From contig OY294049.1 in the NCBI GenBank assembly GCA_958510825.1, forward strand, positions 38,964,774 to 39,028,773: a stretch of 64,000 nt of DNA, given 5' to 3'. The notes under the pieces are model-generated. The model saw only the letters and a program-made list of their open reading frames with translations. It made no database searches and was not told where the DNA came from. Source of the DNA: Brachypterus glaber (lineage: Eukaryota; Arthropoda; Insecta; Coleoptera; Kateretidae). The translations under genes were made by a program, and so were the position numbers. Positions 12,807-25,181 of the stretch are shown here, piece by piece. The first letter of the stretch is position 1. Every line of letters starts with the position of its first letter.

Positions 12807-13220
12807 AATGGCGATTTCTCCCGTTAGATTAGACAGGGACAAAAGTTCTACCCAAAAAGGATAGAAGACATACATAAACTCCCACTTCCACCCAACCAAA
12901 CAAATTCTGTGTTTGTTCTTTGTTGAACAAATACAATATTTACTTGGCCGGGCGAAAAGTGTAACTAAATTATTTTTATTAAAGAAATTACTGGCGCCAT
13001 CTAAATTTTAGTAGAATTATCTTATTCTACAGATTCACATTAACTAGGTTCGTTCGTGCCGGTCAGTGCTACACTTTCCGGCCAACCAAATAAATACTGT
13101 ATTTGTTGTATGAAAAACAAATACAGTATTTGTTTGGTTGGTTGGAAAGTGTAGCACAAATGAGATAGAGATAGGGTGGACGTCTTTTGTTTCATAATTC
13201 TAGTTGTAGAGAGCTCCATT
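12807..13220 (+). mobile_element. MITE family B, copy 1 (uninterrupted)
   Basis: About 414 bp, non-coding. Ends are AATGGCGATTTCTCCC and CTCTACAACTAG...GAGCTCCATT in complement. It contains two internal palindromes, CAAACAAATTCTG...TTGTTGAACAAATAC (12898-12943) and AAATACTGTATTTG...CAAATACAGTATTTG (13090-13133). The inverted copy at 32145-32677 matches throughout but carries an extra insertion. A decayed copy lies at 3000-3830. Confidence 0.7.
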
Positions 13221-13447
13221 GGAGAATGTTAATAAAATAATGGTCAGATAGAGTTACAGAACCAAAATTTTAGCTCTTAAAATAAACCGAAATATACTTT
13301 CTTAATTTTTTTTAATTGCGAATTCTTACATAGAGAGGAATGCAGGATATGGAAACAAAAAGTAAGAGACTGAGAAAGAATAAGGCATTGGTCATTTTAA
13401 AAATCGCGCTAAAAATTGCTTGGGTTGCCAAATTTGCGACAACATCC

Positions 13448-13757
13448 CAGATAGCACAGGTTTATACAATGGATATCCCCAGAATATCCATTTTGGGATT
13501 TTCGACATCCCCAGAATATACGATTACGTCTATAGATATCCGTAGGATATCCCCAGGATATACTTTGTTACTAAACGGGAAGCCGAGCGACTTCCGAACC
13601 GTATATCCCAATTATATCCCGAAGGTATGTCCTAATGATATACTGCCCGTATATCCCAAGGATATACTGCCCGGGATATACGGGATATATGACATTGTCA
13701 GATGACATTGACAGATGTCGCGGGACATGCGACATTGAGAGGATAATCCAGGGAATA
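13448..13757. repeat. Cluster of ATATCC / GGATAT words
   Basis: Starts near CCCAGATAGCACAG and contains more than ten ATATCC or GGATAT words in both orientations within 250 bp. The frame running through it (13340-13705) is an artefact of this repetition. It probably belongs to a non-autonomous transposon whose right end I cannot fix. Confidence 0.5.
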
Positions 13758-13769
13758 TTGTGTGCTGTA

Positions 13770-14193
13770 CACGGAAAAAAAAATTATAGCTAGGAGCGCT
13801 ATAACACACATACCAAGCAAATTATAATCGCTTATTATATAAATACAAGGCTTTCTCTTACAATTATGGCAGTCAGTGTAAAAATTTATATGAAATACTT
13901 TAATTGTTTAGTGAATAATAAAATATAACAAATAGTATGGCATTTATAGCTTAAATAGATTTAATTATTGTCCGTGCTAATAATTTTTATAATATAATAA
14001 AATTTCTGTAAATTTATAATAGTGCCTGTAATAAATATAATCGTGTCTGTAATATATATAATCGTTTCCAATTTATTTTTAACATTATTAGTTATTGTGC
14101 CCCTTATAATCTATAGCTTAAATCACTATAATTTGCCACTGTTACCAAATATCTTATAATGTATAGCGCAGAGCCCACTAATTTCTTTCCGTG
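13770..14193 (+). mobile_element. 424-bp TA-flanked MITE, family C, copy 1
   Basis: Begins CACGGAAAAAAAAATTATAG and ends TTTCTTTCCGTG, flanked by TA on both sides (13768-13769, 14194-14195). The interior repeats TTATAAT and ATAATCG words. An inverted copy of exactly the same length lies at 26651-27074, so the family moved recently on an evolutionary scale. Non-coding. Confidence 0.8.
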
Positions 14194-14374
14194 TATGGGA
14201 TCTGGGTTTGGATGAATTTTTATTTATTTGTTCAATATTAATACCTAAAAATCAGTTTTTTTATAATTTCTTTTATCATTTCTTTTCATCATTTTTCACT
14301 TTTTTAAACAAAAATATATTTGAAATTTAGCCCAAAATTCCTTATTAGCGTGCCACTACCATTTCTGGTAGAAG

Positions 14375-14541
14375 TACATACAAAAGACGGATTTCTTGAA
14401 CCAAGGACACGTGTCTTTGGATATGTTTAAAGCCATATTCTCTTGTTTCAAGGCTGGCATTTTCTTGAAACAAGAGAATATGGCTTTGAACATATACAAA
14501 GACACGTGTCCTTGGTTCAAGGAATCCGTTTTTCTATGTAA
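14375..14541. repeat. Long near-perfect hairpin (foldback)
   Basis: Arms of roughly 75 bp (14375-14452 and 14464-14541) surround an 11-bp loop. Matching words are GAACCAAGGACACGTGTC with GACACGTGTCCTTGGTTC, and GCCATATTCTCTTGTTTC with GAAACAAGAGAATATGGC. No coding potential. It may be a minimal foldback transposon. Transcribed, it would give a long double-stranded stem. Confidence 0.75.
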
Positions 14542-14859
14542 GAATATTAAAAAAAAAATACGTTACTGATACGTCTACACGATTAAAATATTATACAAAC
14601 AAAAACAGTAAAGGATGATGGATTGTAAAAAAGAAAGAAAAAAAGATTTTTAATAATTTAAAGGAAAACATGTTAAGCTCTTCCACACGATTACCCAGGA
14701 AAATTGCTATTGAAAAACATTAAAAATTTAATTTTGCGTTTATTGATCACATCGCTATGTTCAATGGAATTTGACATCAATTAAATTTTTAATATTAAAT
14801 TACAATTTTTGCGAAAAAGTATCGTAATATCGTTAACAAGCCGAGATGAGAAAAAACTA

Positions 14860-15100
14860 CGAAAAAATGCACGTGCACTGTATGCTTGATAAAGAAAATA
14901 AAAAAAACCGAAAGGGAACGTTCAAGTGTTACGTAACGCAAATTTTGATCATTTAGGACTTTTCTTATACCATTAACATGGGCGTAACACTCCAAAATGA
15001 ACCCCGCCTCTCCCTAGGAGCGCTACGTAATACTTGAACGTTCCCAAACGTTAATGAACCAAAAACCGTTTTTAAATTTAATACGAAAAAATGTTAATAA
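14860..15100 (+). repeat. Repeat with CTGATAAAG...CGAAA core, split by a MITE
   Basis: TTGATAAAGAAAATAAAAAA, then CCGAAA, is interrupted by the MITE at 14914-15045 and resumes as AAACGTTAATGAACC. The uninterrupted relative is at 24138-24180, and an inverted one is at 20941-20982. The family is not firmly recognised. Confidence 0.5.
14914..15045. mobile_element. GGGAACGTTCAAG MITE, family D, copy 1
   Basis: A 132-bp element with termini GGGAACGTTCAAGTGTTACG and CGTAATACTTGAACGTTCCC. It is flanked by AAA on both sides. The related unfilled site at 24162-24170 reads CCGAAACGTT, which supports a 3-bp duplication. Non-coding. Confidence 0.75.
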
Positions 15101-17309
15101 AAAAAAATAGATTTGAGCTGGGCACATACAGAAATATCATTCTTTTAGGGGATAAACAATTAATTAAAGGAAAAAACAGTTCACAGAAACTTTTTCTTAT
15201 TTATAAAAAATATATTTTTTTTAATCTCGTATGTTTTGTTAAACCAAATGATAATCTGTTTTCTCATTAACGCATCTGTAGAATTTTTCTATTTTTTTTC
15301 TAAATTATTGTATTTTGAAAAAAAAAGGATATTTTAACAGGAGTGTGTCGAGGTTTTTGTCGTGGGGGCGATAACAAATTTGGGGAAGGACCTCCCACCT
15401 CAGAACGCCCTTGTACTTTGAAGTCGCGCGAAAAGTTGATTCCAAACCACCGTGTAATGTGTTTATTTTAGAATTACTAATCATTTTATGTATAATTCAT
15501 AAAATAAAGCTAATGAAATCAATCTCCCACATCGGAGTTGGCTTGATTAAATAATATGTATACTGAATATTACCCCAAAGGCAGAAATTAAATACTCGTT
15601 GCAAAATTATTCAAAAGGAAACAAACAGATTGATCCTTGAGTTTAATTTTATTCAATGAACTTTAAGACTTTTCTTATGTCACTTCAGATAATGCACCTT
15701 GAATAACGCATTTTTACGCTATTACATAAAATATCTCTTACGGAAATGCATTAAGAGTATTTTTTATTGCAATTTGCAACTTAATTGTGCATTACGCCGA
15801 TAAAGCAAACAATAAGTTACTTATTAGCAACCTTTTTTTAAGTGGTCTTGGACACAGACCTTGAGGCACACCTTCAAGAAATTTTTACGAGCATACAATG
15901 ACTTATAACTTATAAGTATAAATATCATAGAGTTTTTTCAAGCGATTCAACTGTCTATATCCCCCACACATTCAGGTTGACAAATTCTACGGTACTTGTG
16001 AGTGACAGCTGTAGTATTTCCAGTATTTGTATTATTAGTAGTATTAGTATTTCCAGCGATGCACGTTTTCGTATCGATACAGCGAGCAAGCATCGGTATT
16101 CTGTAATAGCAAGAGACCCGGCCAGCTTACACTGTTTATCAATGAGATTAGACTCGCTTTTGTTTACTAGTTCGGAATACGTAGGTAGCGCTCGAATTGG
16201 CAACGTCGATTTGATTGTCGCCTGTACATAATCTTTAACAAGGTCATCGCCTCAGTCGCATCACAGAGGAATATGATGCTTATATTGATCAAAAATGACT
16301 AAAAAGTTTTTTCCAAGAAATAAATGTGTATTTATTTCAAAGAACTTTTACCTCAAGAAGTTATTTCAGACCAATGTTTATGAAGGTGTCATCTTTTTGT
16401 TTGTTTATTTACTAACAGAAACGCGATACAGCTTTGTGGTGTAAAATGTAGATGTCGCTAGTCGACTTTCAGACAACCTAGTAGCGATGTTGCGTAGTTT
16501 CCACCTTATCATGAATTCAAATCATTATACTTAAATTAAAAATGTAAAAAACTTTATTGTGTATACTATAATTATGTTTAATAATATAGTATATTTAAAT
16601 CTATTAAAATTAAACTACTAGTTCATATAAAACTCAGACAGAACTAATGTTTCTTAAAATTTACAATAAAATATCCAAAGTATATGTTACGACATTAGAC
16701 TGTGAGTTTACAAATGCTTTCTCTCTCTTTGAGTGTTTCAAAATGTAAACAATAAACACTCCCCACTAGCCTCACCATAGTTGATCCACGCTTCAAACAA
16801 AGCCTATAGCAAATTTCATAATTACTGTTCTTGAGATGTAAGTTTTTTGATATTTTTATCCAGGAGTTTTATTGATTATAATCAATCAATAACCAATAAT
16901 TATTGGTTCAAAGTAGATACTATGACCAGTGTTTGGATCATTGAGTAGCCAAATAGCATTACTGTTGAAATACCAATTAAATAATATAATTAAATCATTT
17001 ATATTATTTAAATCATTTGTGCGTCATATAAAAAAATACGATATATGTCAATTATTAATTTTAATCGAAAAATATTTGCCTACATTTAATATTGACACCG
17101 CGGTTATTTGTTATTATTTTTAGCGACAATAAATTTCCTGTGGTATTTATTAAATTTATGCGTTATGAAAATATATCTGGTATAAAAGTCAATAGTTTAC
17201 CGATATTTATACAAAAAAATAAATAAATTTATATATTTTTATTTATTTATTTAGTACATTGTAAAACACAGAAAACATATTCACATGACGACCAATCTAC
17301 GAGAAATCA
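15046..17309. other. Gene-free stretch
   Basis: No gene is supported. A less AT-rich block at 15955-16231 has open frames of about 80 residues on both strands, but neither resembles a known family, and frames on both strands argue against coding. The rest is AT-rich. Confidence 0.4.
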
Positions 17310-17470
17310 GTCATTAAACATCCTCTAGCTCGAACGAACCTATTTCAAATAATTTGACATTTGAGACTGAAACAGAAAACCAATAAAAGCCAAGAGTCAT
17401 TAAACATCCTCTAGCTCGAACAAAGCTATTTCAAATAATTTGACATTTGAGACTGAAACAGAAAACCAAT
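17310..17470 (+). repeat. Two direct 75-bp repeats
   Basis: 17310-17384 and 17396-17470 are almost identical (GTCATTAAACATCCTCTAGC through ACAGAAAACCAAT), separated by 11 bp. They differ at only a few positions, so the duplication looks recent. No function is inferred. Confidence 0.85.
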
Positions 17471-18851
17471 GTGACGTCACAAGACTGAAGAAAGAGCGCT
17501 ACCTCACAATCTTGTAAGATCTTCTTCTTTACATCAATGGCCTTTTCATAGAATTTGGCCAGCTCAATATAAATTTGTACTATACTATTCTAGAAGAATG
17601 GGTCACTTGGTGAAGCATTCTTCTAGAATAGAATAGAATCTTGTAAGATAATTCCCTGGGATATTTTAATGATTAAAAGGAGAAGGAAAAGAAAGAAAGA
17701 ATACGATCAGCCAGATGAGTAGCCAACCTATTAAAGGTACATATAAGAATATTGTTATCCATTTCACCATGGTATTTGCTATTACGGATTATCCACAACA
17801 GAAAAATACCATGGTAAAATGGTTGAAATGCAAAATACGACAGTATTGTTACTTTGTGATGACGTCAGTCCGTAAAGCTTTGAAATTGACTCTACTTATG
17901 AGTAAATTCATGTTTCGATACTATTCTATCTATAGAGCTGTGAAGAGTATTATAATGAGTATTAGAAACCATGATTGGGCAATGAATAATAGAAGCCATT
18001 GTTGTAGATTTATAAAGGCTATAATCGAGGCTATAATGTTATAATTCGCTTCGTGATTATCCAAAATATTAACGAAAAACGATGGAATAAAACAGAACGC
18101 GTATATCGTTGGTGATACTGCAATAGGAACTGTTTGATTTTTTCCAATTGTCACCTGAAAAGAATGCAAGGAACGCCTATGGAACATGCATCTTTTGAAT
18201 GTAGTCGCTGCCAGAGATGCAAGGGAATTTTTTTATCAGCGATTATTTTTTCTGACGCGTGTCAAACTGTTCGTCCAATCGGGACGTTGCATAATTTTAG
18301 ACTCATTTAAACTAATGTATTTTTATCGAGCCGACGTTGTCTGATTCCAGCCAATTAACGTTCGACCCTATCCAATCATTTTTCACGCAAGATTTGGCCA
18401 CACCCACAAGGTATTTGTAGTAATATATACGTATTTACTGGACCGGCTTTATATCAAGTATTTGTATCCTTGTAACAAGGATCAACACAACTATCACCAA
18501 GACTTCATGTGTGTAGAAAACACCAAAACGCTACTTTTTCGCATAGCACGCATCATCGACAATATCAGATCAGTGTAGTCACAATTTAATTATTTGTTTT
18601 ATATGCAAAATGGTAATAAAAATAAATTACCAAATTAATATTCGACCATTGAAAACTTATAACATATTCTATTCGTGTTGTACGTAAAATATAGCCATAA
18701 ATTCCCTATTGGGTCTACGCCCATACCATATTTTATTGAAAGACAGCCTTTCTGTATATGAATACGAAATACTGCAGTATCAGTGAATATTTTAAATTCA
18801 ATTTTAACTAGTGGTGTAACCCGTTTATTGCATCGATCTTCCATGAACTGC
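17471..18851. other. Gene-free stretch with small palindromes
   Basis: Contains the hairpin TATTCTAGAAGAATG...CATTCTTCTAGAATA (17587-17632). It also holds the inverted pair CACCATGGTATTTG...AAATACCATGGTAAA (17764-17818), which resembles a fragment at 34862-34918. No coding region is supported. Confidence 0.45.
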
Positions 18852-19085
18852 ACTGATAAAACAGTTTATTTGTGTCAACAAAATATTTGGTTGGATATGG
18901 CCAATTGAATTATTTGGTTGTGACCGAGGTTGTGACAAATAAATTTTATTTCTGTCAAATAAATTATTTGGTTCTCATTAGTAAATCATTTTGAAATTAA
19001 AATATTTGTTTACATGAACTAAATATTTATTTTACTCAAATAAACTTTTTACTCACAACCAAATAATTTAATTGGCCATATCCAA
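18852..19085. repeat. AAATATTTG / AAATAATTTG word cluster, copy 1
   Basis: Starts CACTGATAAAACAG and contains many AATTATTTGGTT, AAATATTTG and CAAATAA words in both orientations. The copy at 27790-28062 shares the order of words but carries about 90 extra bases. Probably a non-autonomous transposon family. Non-coding. Confidence 0.6.
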
Positions 19086-20450
19086 GTAGAGTATAGTATA
19101 TTACATAACTAGTGTGGAAAGTGACATATTTCACGCGAGTGGGAAGGTTCACGAACGACCGCCAGGCGAGTTAGGAAACCCCAAGAGTGAGCGAAATACA
19201 CTTTCCAACGAGTCATGTACACTATTTTTCCTAGGGTTCTGAAAAAATATAAAGTTTCTTAATTTAATATTTTCTATTACTTGAGAAAAGCAAAGCATAC
19301 AAAGCAAAAAATAGCATAAAAATTTATGTATGTTAAACAGGAAATATGACTTTCTTTTACTTTTAGTTTTCTTGGTTTTTAAGTTATATCTTGGGCAATC
19401 TAGTAAGGTTATAACTATAGTTTCTATTTTTGACATAAAAAAACAGAAATATTTGGATTGAAAAACATAAAAGATATAAAATTCTGTGATGAAAGGTAGA
19501 AAATGGTATAAAACGAGGTGAGCTAAATTCGTAGAATCTAAAACGTAAATTAAGGAAAACCTACATACGTGAAATTAGGAAAACCTACATACATAAATAT
19601 CAAACTAGGGTGATATAAAAATATCAAACTAGTGTGATATAAGGTGTTTTCTGAAGAACAAAAGAGTGTGCTAAATGTCATTTTCATAAGGGATCGTAGA
19701 AAAAAATCATAGCTATTCGGACTGGCGTCATAAATGTTTTGAAAAAAAATACAGTATAAATGACATACATTGTACACTATATACAGTGTGTTGCAAAGTA
19801 AAGCAGACTATGTTTTTTATTATCAACTTCCTTTAATTTTTTTAGTAGGTACTTTTTTCAAGTTTCTATTAATTACTGTAACTTACCCCATCATTTAGGA
19901 GTATTTTGTTGTCATATCTCGGTTCATATAAGATTGATTTTATTTTTAATTTAGATTTTTTTATTTAGGAAGCCATTAACCTAATAAAAGCATCCACCGG
20001 CTCGTTTTTCAGTGTATTTCATGCATTTTGTCGGCATATCAGTAGAGTTAAACAATTTAAATATTGTTTTATGTATTTAATCATATCTATAGTTATTTCC
20101 ACGTACGGTCTTCGCATGAAAACTAAATATTAGTCAACTAAATATTTAGAATACAAATAAATATAATTATTTCGTAATTATTATCTAGCTCGAGCAAATA
20201 AAATATATAAGTACATTTACCTAAGTAAACTTGTATATATATGTGACATGTATAGAAAATGGTTTAAAAAAATTAATTGTTCATTTTTATTCACATGCAA
20301 TCAAGGGGGGATACAGGAACCTAACAATGGGTATATTTTGGTTACAAGTAATATAACCAATAACCATGTAATAATTGGTTTATACTGACATTAATCCAAA
20401 CATTTACACGTTAGCAGAACCCAAATCTCATCACTTATAACCGAGATTTA
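19086..20450. other. AT-rich gene-free stretch
   Basis: No gene is supported. The frames at 19149-19436 and 19550-19777 are low in complexity and unlike known proteins. Confidence 0.4.
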
Positions 20451-20565
20451 TAAAAGTCAAAATTTCGGCATACAAAACGAAATTTTGACTTTTAATCTCG
20501 AAATTTCAACTTTAAAAGTCAAAATTCCAACATTTTATGTCGAAATTTCGACTTTTTACCTGACT
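20451..20565. repeat. GTCAAAATTTCG word cluster
   Basis: At least six GTCAAAATT / GAAATTTTGAC / GAAATTTCGAC words alternate in orientation over about 110 bp, forming nested palindromes. Non-coding. Confidence 0.6.
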
Positions 20566-20623
20566 TTAGCAACGCGGAATGGGAGTTCTGCGTTTAAGGT
20601 GCGTTTTTTGCTATGCATGCATG

Positions 20624-20854
20624 CACGAAAGTTTAGTTAACATTCACTGGTTGTTAAAGTAATACTTAACGATGTTATAGTTCTGGTAATTGTAACACCC
20701 AGTGAATGTTAACACGTGCCATACTACTTTTTTGCATTATTATTATTCAAGTCTACAGTGAGCCTCCCAGGTGGGCTCTCGGCATTGAAAATGAGTCACT
20801 GATGGACCCACCAGGTGGGTTATCGGTAGCGAACGTGTTAACTAAACTTTCGTG
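20624..20854. mobile_element. 231-bp MITE with CACGAAAGTTTAG termini
   Basis: Perfect 19-bp terminal inverted repeats (CACGAAAGTTTAGTTAACA and its complement). The interior holds an inverted pair CATTCACTGG...CCAGTGAATG and two GGTGGG words near 20771 and 20813. No clear target duplication. Non-coding. Confidence 0.7.
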
Positions 20855-20940
20855 GGGTTCCATATAAGTAAAAACGTTTGGTATTTACTACGGTAACCAG
20901 CTCTCAGTGTAGGATCCGTATTGAATTTAAAAATGGCTTT

Positions 20941-20982
20941 TAATTCACCAACGTTTCGTATTTTTAATTTTCTTTATCAGGC
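20941..20982 (-). repeat. CTGATAAAG...CGAAACGTTGG motif, inverted copy
   Basis: On the minus strand it reads GCCTGATAAAG, about 17 bases, then CGAAACGTTGGTGAA. The spacing matches the copy at 24138-24180. The pair CTGATRA...GAAAC resembles one strand of a hammerhead ribozyme core. No full ribozyme is demonstrated. Confidence 0.45.
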
Positions 20983-22075
20983 AATATATCATTTTTAAAA
21001 TTGGCCCTTCAGATCCGTCGTATAAATACCCTGTTTATAAATTAATATATAAATTAATTTATTTAAAATTTTATTTTATCTATGATCTATTATTATTTTT
21101 CAACCGATATAGAAACGCGAACAATATTTGCTCATTGAATATTTATCCAATAAACAAATATATTTATTATTATTTATTTATAATATAAATTTATTAATAA
21201 TTAAATACATTCAGTTTAATATAATTTTATAGAACAAGCCTGGTTTTTGTGAAGCCATAAAGATATACAATGCGTCGTTTTCTATACTCGTAGTCGGTCT
21301 GTCAGACAGGCATATCCATCCGGTTCAAAAAATTCTTTCACCAAACGATTGAGGACTTTTCTAGTTTTTGTCACATTATATATGGTTAATATTGGCATAA
21401 GATAAGGGAAAGAAAGGGTGCAAAAACTAATATTTTTGGAAATAACTCGCTTATTATTTGTCGTAGGACAAAAATTCTTTCACTGTTAAAAAACATGTTA
21501 AATTTTCTACAAAAATGTTTGTTATAATTTTTGCCGTAGGACTATTAGTTTCTGACATATAGCAATTTAAGATATTGCCACCCAATTTTTAATAGTGTCG
21601 CTGTAATTTTTTTTTAAATTTTTTTGTATTATTTTTTTTTTATGATAATTCTGTAAATACATGTATATAATATAATATTAAGGCGACAAAAAAATTATTA
21701 AAGTAAAAAATTAAAAATATCAACTGTACCAACTTTTGTTTTAAGAACGCCGCTTAAAAAAACATTAATTGTGTACATTTTTAGTTCCCATAGTGAAAAG
21801 GTGAATACAAGTATATCAGCTGTTTGCTATTTACGTCATTAAAGTAGTAGTATACTTGACTTTAGTCATGCCTGCACTTAGACGTAATTACTAAACGTTT
21901 TACTTTAATAGGTCGTAACTGGAGGCTTCATTTCAGACTAGAACAATATGATAAAGGAATAAAATTTAATTTCGATCCAATAATAGTGTAATTATAGCAC
22001 GAGTACCAAATTTAAATAAAAAAATATCATTTAAATCTAAATTTTTGATTAGCTACTTACCATTCAACTGCACGG
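20983..22075. other. AT-rich gene-free stretch
   Basis: Nothing supportable beyond simple AT-rich sequence. Confidence 0.4.
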
Positions 22076-23035
22076 AAAAAAATCAAATCTATATTCAAGA
22101 ATAATCATATACTTAAAATTTTACACTTGTTCTAAGTATGATATTCTTTCCATGAGTATAACAAATATTTAAAGCCAATATACTCTTATACTTGTTTTCC
22201 AAATATAGTTAAGGTCACTTTAAGTAATTTTGTATTTAAAAACATAATAAATTGTCTTATATTTAAGAAGAAGATCCACTCTTAAAAAGGAATACATTCT
22301 TTAGCGAAAAAGAAGCTATTATTTAATCAAGTATAAATACTACTCAGTGTATTAAGACTTTGAATAAGTATACTATTCTCGGCGCGAGAATAACACCACA
22401 TTTCCAAGAACTACTATTCTCAAGATTATATCATGAGACTTTTTATAGATGTTATTTAGTAAAGGCTTGTATAATTTTTCAATTTCAGTGCACTTGACAG
22501 CGTTATGCTATAGGTGGCGCCACATGCTATTTCCTACCACTAACAAAACTTTTAAAATTAATAAAGTCGTTCTTGGATTACTCTCGTTATACCGATATAC
22601 TACTGGTAACTTACTAGTCAGCTAATTCCATACACATTATCGGATTGGTATGGATCAAGATATCTGGAGGCTTTAGTCTAAAGGAACTAGCTCTTCTAGT
22701 CATATTGGGGAACAATCTCACTGGGAACATCCCCACTTCTGGTTTCCTCACTTCCGGTGTCCTCAAGTTGTTAAAAATGAATTTATGTGTATGTCTAGGG
22801 GATCGATTTTTTCTTTATTTTTTTGTGCACGTGAAGTATTTTTATGCTTGATGAAATAATTTGCTAATCTACAAATAAGTATAAGTAATACTCGGAACAA
22901 GATTGTATCTAGAATAGTTTAAACTTTAGTTATATTCTTGATTTAAATACTAGTTAAGTCTTGAACAAAATATAACTTTTCTCAGCGTACAAGAATAAGA
23001 TTTTCTTGAAAAGAAGTATAACTAGAGTTGAGGAA
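22076..23035. repeat. AAGTATA / CAAGAATA word cluster
   Basis: Starts CACGGAAAAAAATCAAATC, sharing CACGGAAA with the 424-bp family. It is filled with AAGTATA, TATACTT and CAAGAATA words at 22076-22440 and again at 22870-23030. The middle part (22490-22850) lacks them and has a short frame of no known family, so it may be a later insertion. Ends near CTTTTCTCAGCGTAC. Confidence 0.5.
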
Positions 23036-24137
23036 TGGGGAAACTAGCATAGCGTTGATTCAAGATTATTAATCTTCAATCCAGTTTAGGTTATAATATA
23101 CTCGTCTGGCTCACATAGGTAGAGAGTATATAGAGGAAATTATCGTTTGCGCAGGGTTCTGCGCTGCGTAATAACAATAGATAGAATATTGACATCTAAA
23201 CGGTAAAAATGGCGGTTCTACGTTGCCAACAATATTTCAAGTGTATAATTTTTTATTATAAAAACCAATCAATTTCCAATATTTTACTACAAATTTTAAT
23301 AAGAACACTCAAAGACAACATAAATTTACATTCATACTGTTTAAAAGCAAACGTAAATTTACATGGGTAGGAGGTCCGACAACGCTGCACTCTGTCATTT
23401 TGTTATGAAATCAAATAGTTGCTGATATTTTGTTTGTGGCGTTGTTTGTGGTATCTGCGTGTCTTTATAGTTTTATTTTGTTTATAGTGTTAAAATTTTT
23501 AACTTAAAAATGACTTGTTTTGTAAAAATGTGAAAAACCTTTTTGATTTTTTGTTTTTGTTTATAAATTTTAACGTTTAAAAGGTAAAAATGGCGTACTA
23601 AATTTTACACACCTAATGTGTCTTTATCTAATACCCACTATAGCTTCTCTACCTATGTGGCCTGGCCTTAACAATATGCGTTTATTTTAATGGATTCTTT
23701 TTTGTGTGTATTGGACTTTACTTTTTCAAAAGTTGTAGATAATTTAGTGGACTTTAAAAGTATGTGATATTGTTCAAAAGAAAGGATTTGAACAAGTCTG
23801 TAGTTTCTCAACAAAGTCTACACCACAAAAGTAAAGTTAATTAAATATTTGCTTCATAAAAGATAGAACACAACGGAACACAATTACAATTGTGTTTTTA
23901 AGTTTTAACAAGAGTAAAAATCATTAAAAATAAAAAAACCTGACTACGGTAAGTTTCATGGTTTGGACCTTTATTATATTCCCAGTAAAATTACTGTAAT
24001 TTTACAGATATGTGAGTTGCCTTTAAATCCTGTACATTTTGCCCTTAAAATCAATTTTACAGGTTAAACATACCTACAAACACACATGCTAACAAGCAAA
24101 AAGAAACGACTGCGAAAAAAATCAAGTGCTCTCTATA
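23036..24137. other. Gene-free stretch
   Basis: No gene is supported. At 23980-24070 there is a small cluster of TAATTTTACAG / CCCAGTAAAATTAC words, another example of a word-rich repeat. Confidence 0.4.
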
Positions 24138-24180
24138 CCTGATAAAGAAAATAAAAAAACTCCGAAACGTTGGTGAATCA
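24138..24180 (+). repeat. CTGATAAAG...CGAAACGTTGG motif, intact copy
   Basis: CCTGATAAAG, about 15 bases, then CCGAAACGTTGGTGAATC. This is the unfilled form of the repeat split by a MITE at 14914. The two conserved blocks resemble the CUGAUGA and GAAAC strands of hammerhead ribozymes seen in some retroelements, but the partner stems were not verified. Confidence 0.45.
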
Positions 24181-24768
24181 AACGTAATTTTTATTAAATT
24201 TAATGCGGATGCTATGATACCAAATTGATAATAAAAATTATTAGATTTCTGTGATTTTTTGTTAAATTTCTGATGATAACTATCAATATTATCGACACAT
24301 GAAATTTTTTATAGCCTATGTTAATCTCGTGATTAAGCGAATCCATTGACGCCGGGACTGTTAAAATCGGCCCAATAGTTTAGGCTCTAGAGGGAAACAA
24401 ACAAAAATGCATAGCCTTCCTTAGGCGTTACCGTAGTCGGTCAAAAATAAATCAAACCCGTATTGTACAGCGTAAATAAAAAGATTGTTTTTTTTTGTGT
24501 ATTTTTCTTCTTTTTACCACCAAACTTTGCTTTGAACTTCAAGGTTCAAACAATATTGGATAAATTTAAAGAAAAGTAAGTTGTGCTGTGGTGTGGAAAA
24601 GAGCCCTTTTGTACACCGTAGACACATCTGTTCGTTCTTGTAGTGAATTGTTGAAATTCTAAACTTTTGCGAAAAGTAATTGTTTAGGAACGGTGGGGGA
24701 GGTTAACCTATGTATTTAGCAAGCCCCCACCTTATTTTTTCTACCAATGTATACCCCATTTTACTATA
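24181..24768. other. Gene-free stretch
   Basis: I see no gene or well-bounded element in this AT-rich sequence. Confidence 0.4.
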
Positions 24769-25181
24769 CAGGGTGTCTCAAAAACATATCGGCAAACTTT
24801 CAGGGATTGTAGGGGACATTCAAATAAACATTTTTTGTTTAATAAATATGTTCGCAAATGAGCCGTTTTGGTAGAAAAACGGAAAACTGGTTTTGGAAAT
24901 TTGTATCTGGATATAATTTAAAACATTTATTTGGTCTAAAGCGCAAACCTCTCATTTTCGGAAAAGGGTTTATTTATTAACAAAAAATTTTAATGTCCCA
25001 TTGAACATTTTTTGTAACATTTATTATTAAGTAAATAATAAATTAATAAATTTTATCGATGAAATAAAAAAACCAAAACCGCTCATTTTCGAACATATAT
25101 TTATTTATTGGACAACCCTTTTTTGTTTCGATGTCACCTACCACCCCTGAAAATTTAACGGTATGTTTTTGGAATACCCTG
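24769..25181. mobile_element. 413-bp TA-flanked CAGGGTGT MITE
   Basis: Termini CAGGGTGTCTCAAAAACATA and, in complement, CAGGGTATTCCAAAAACATA, with TA directly outside each end. This fits a mariner-like non-autonomous element. The interior has two CTCATTTTCG words. No coding region. Confidence 0.7.

Noticed and set aside
13340..13809. 121-residue frame and an opposing 65-residue frame
   Set aside because: The peptides are repeats of PKDI/YPKD-type units caused by the ATATCC word cluster.
15955..16231. Frames of 82-84 residues on both strands in a GC-richer block
   Set aside because: Serine/isoleucine-rich, no family resemblance, and equally open on both strands. No splice or start context supports a gene.
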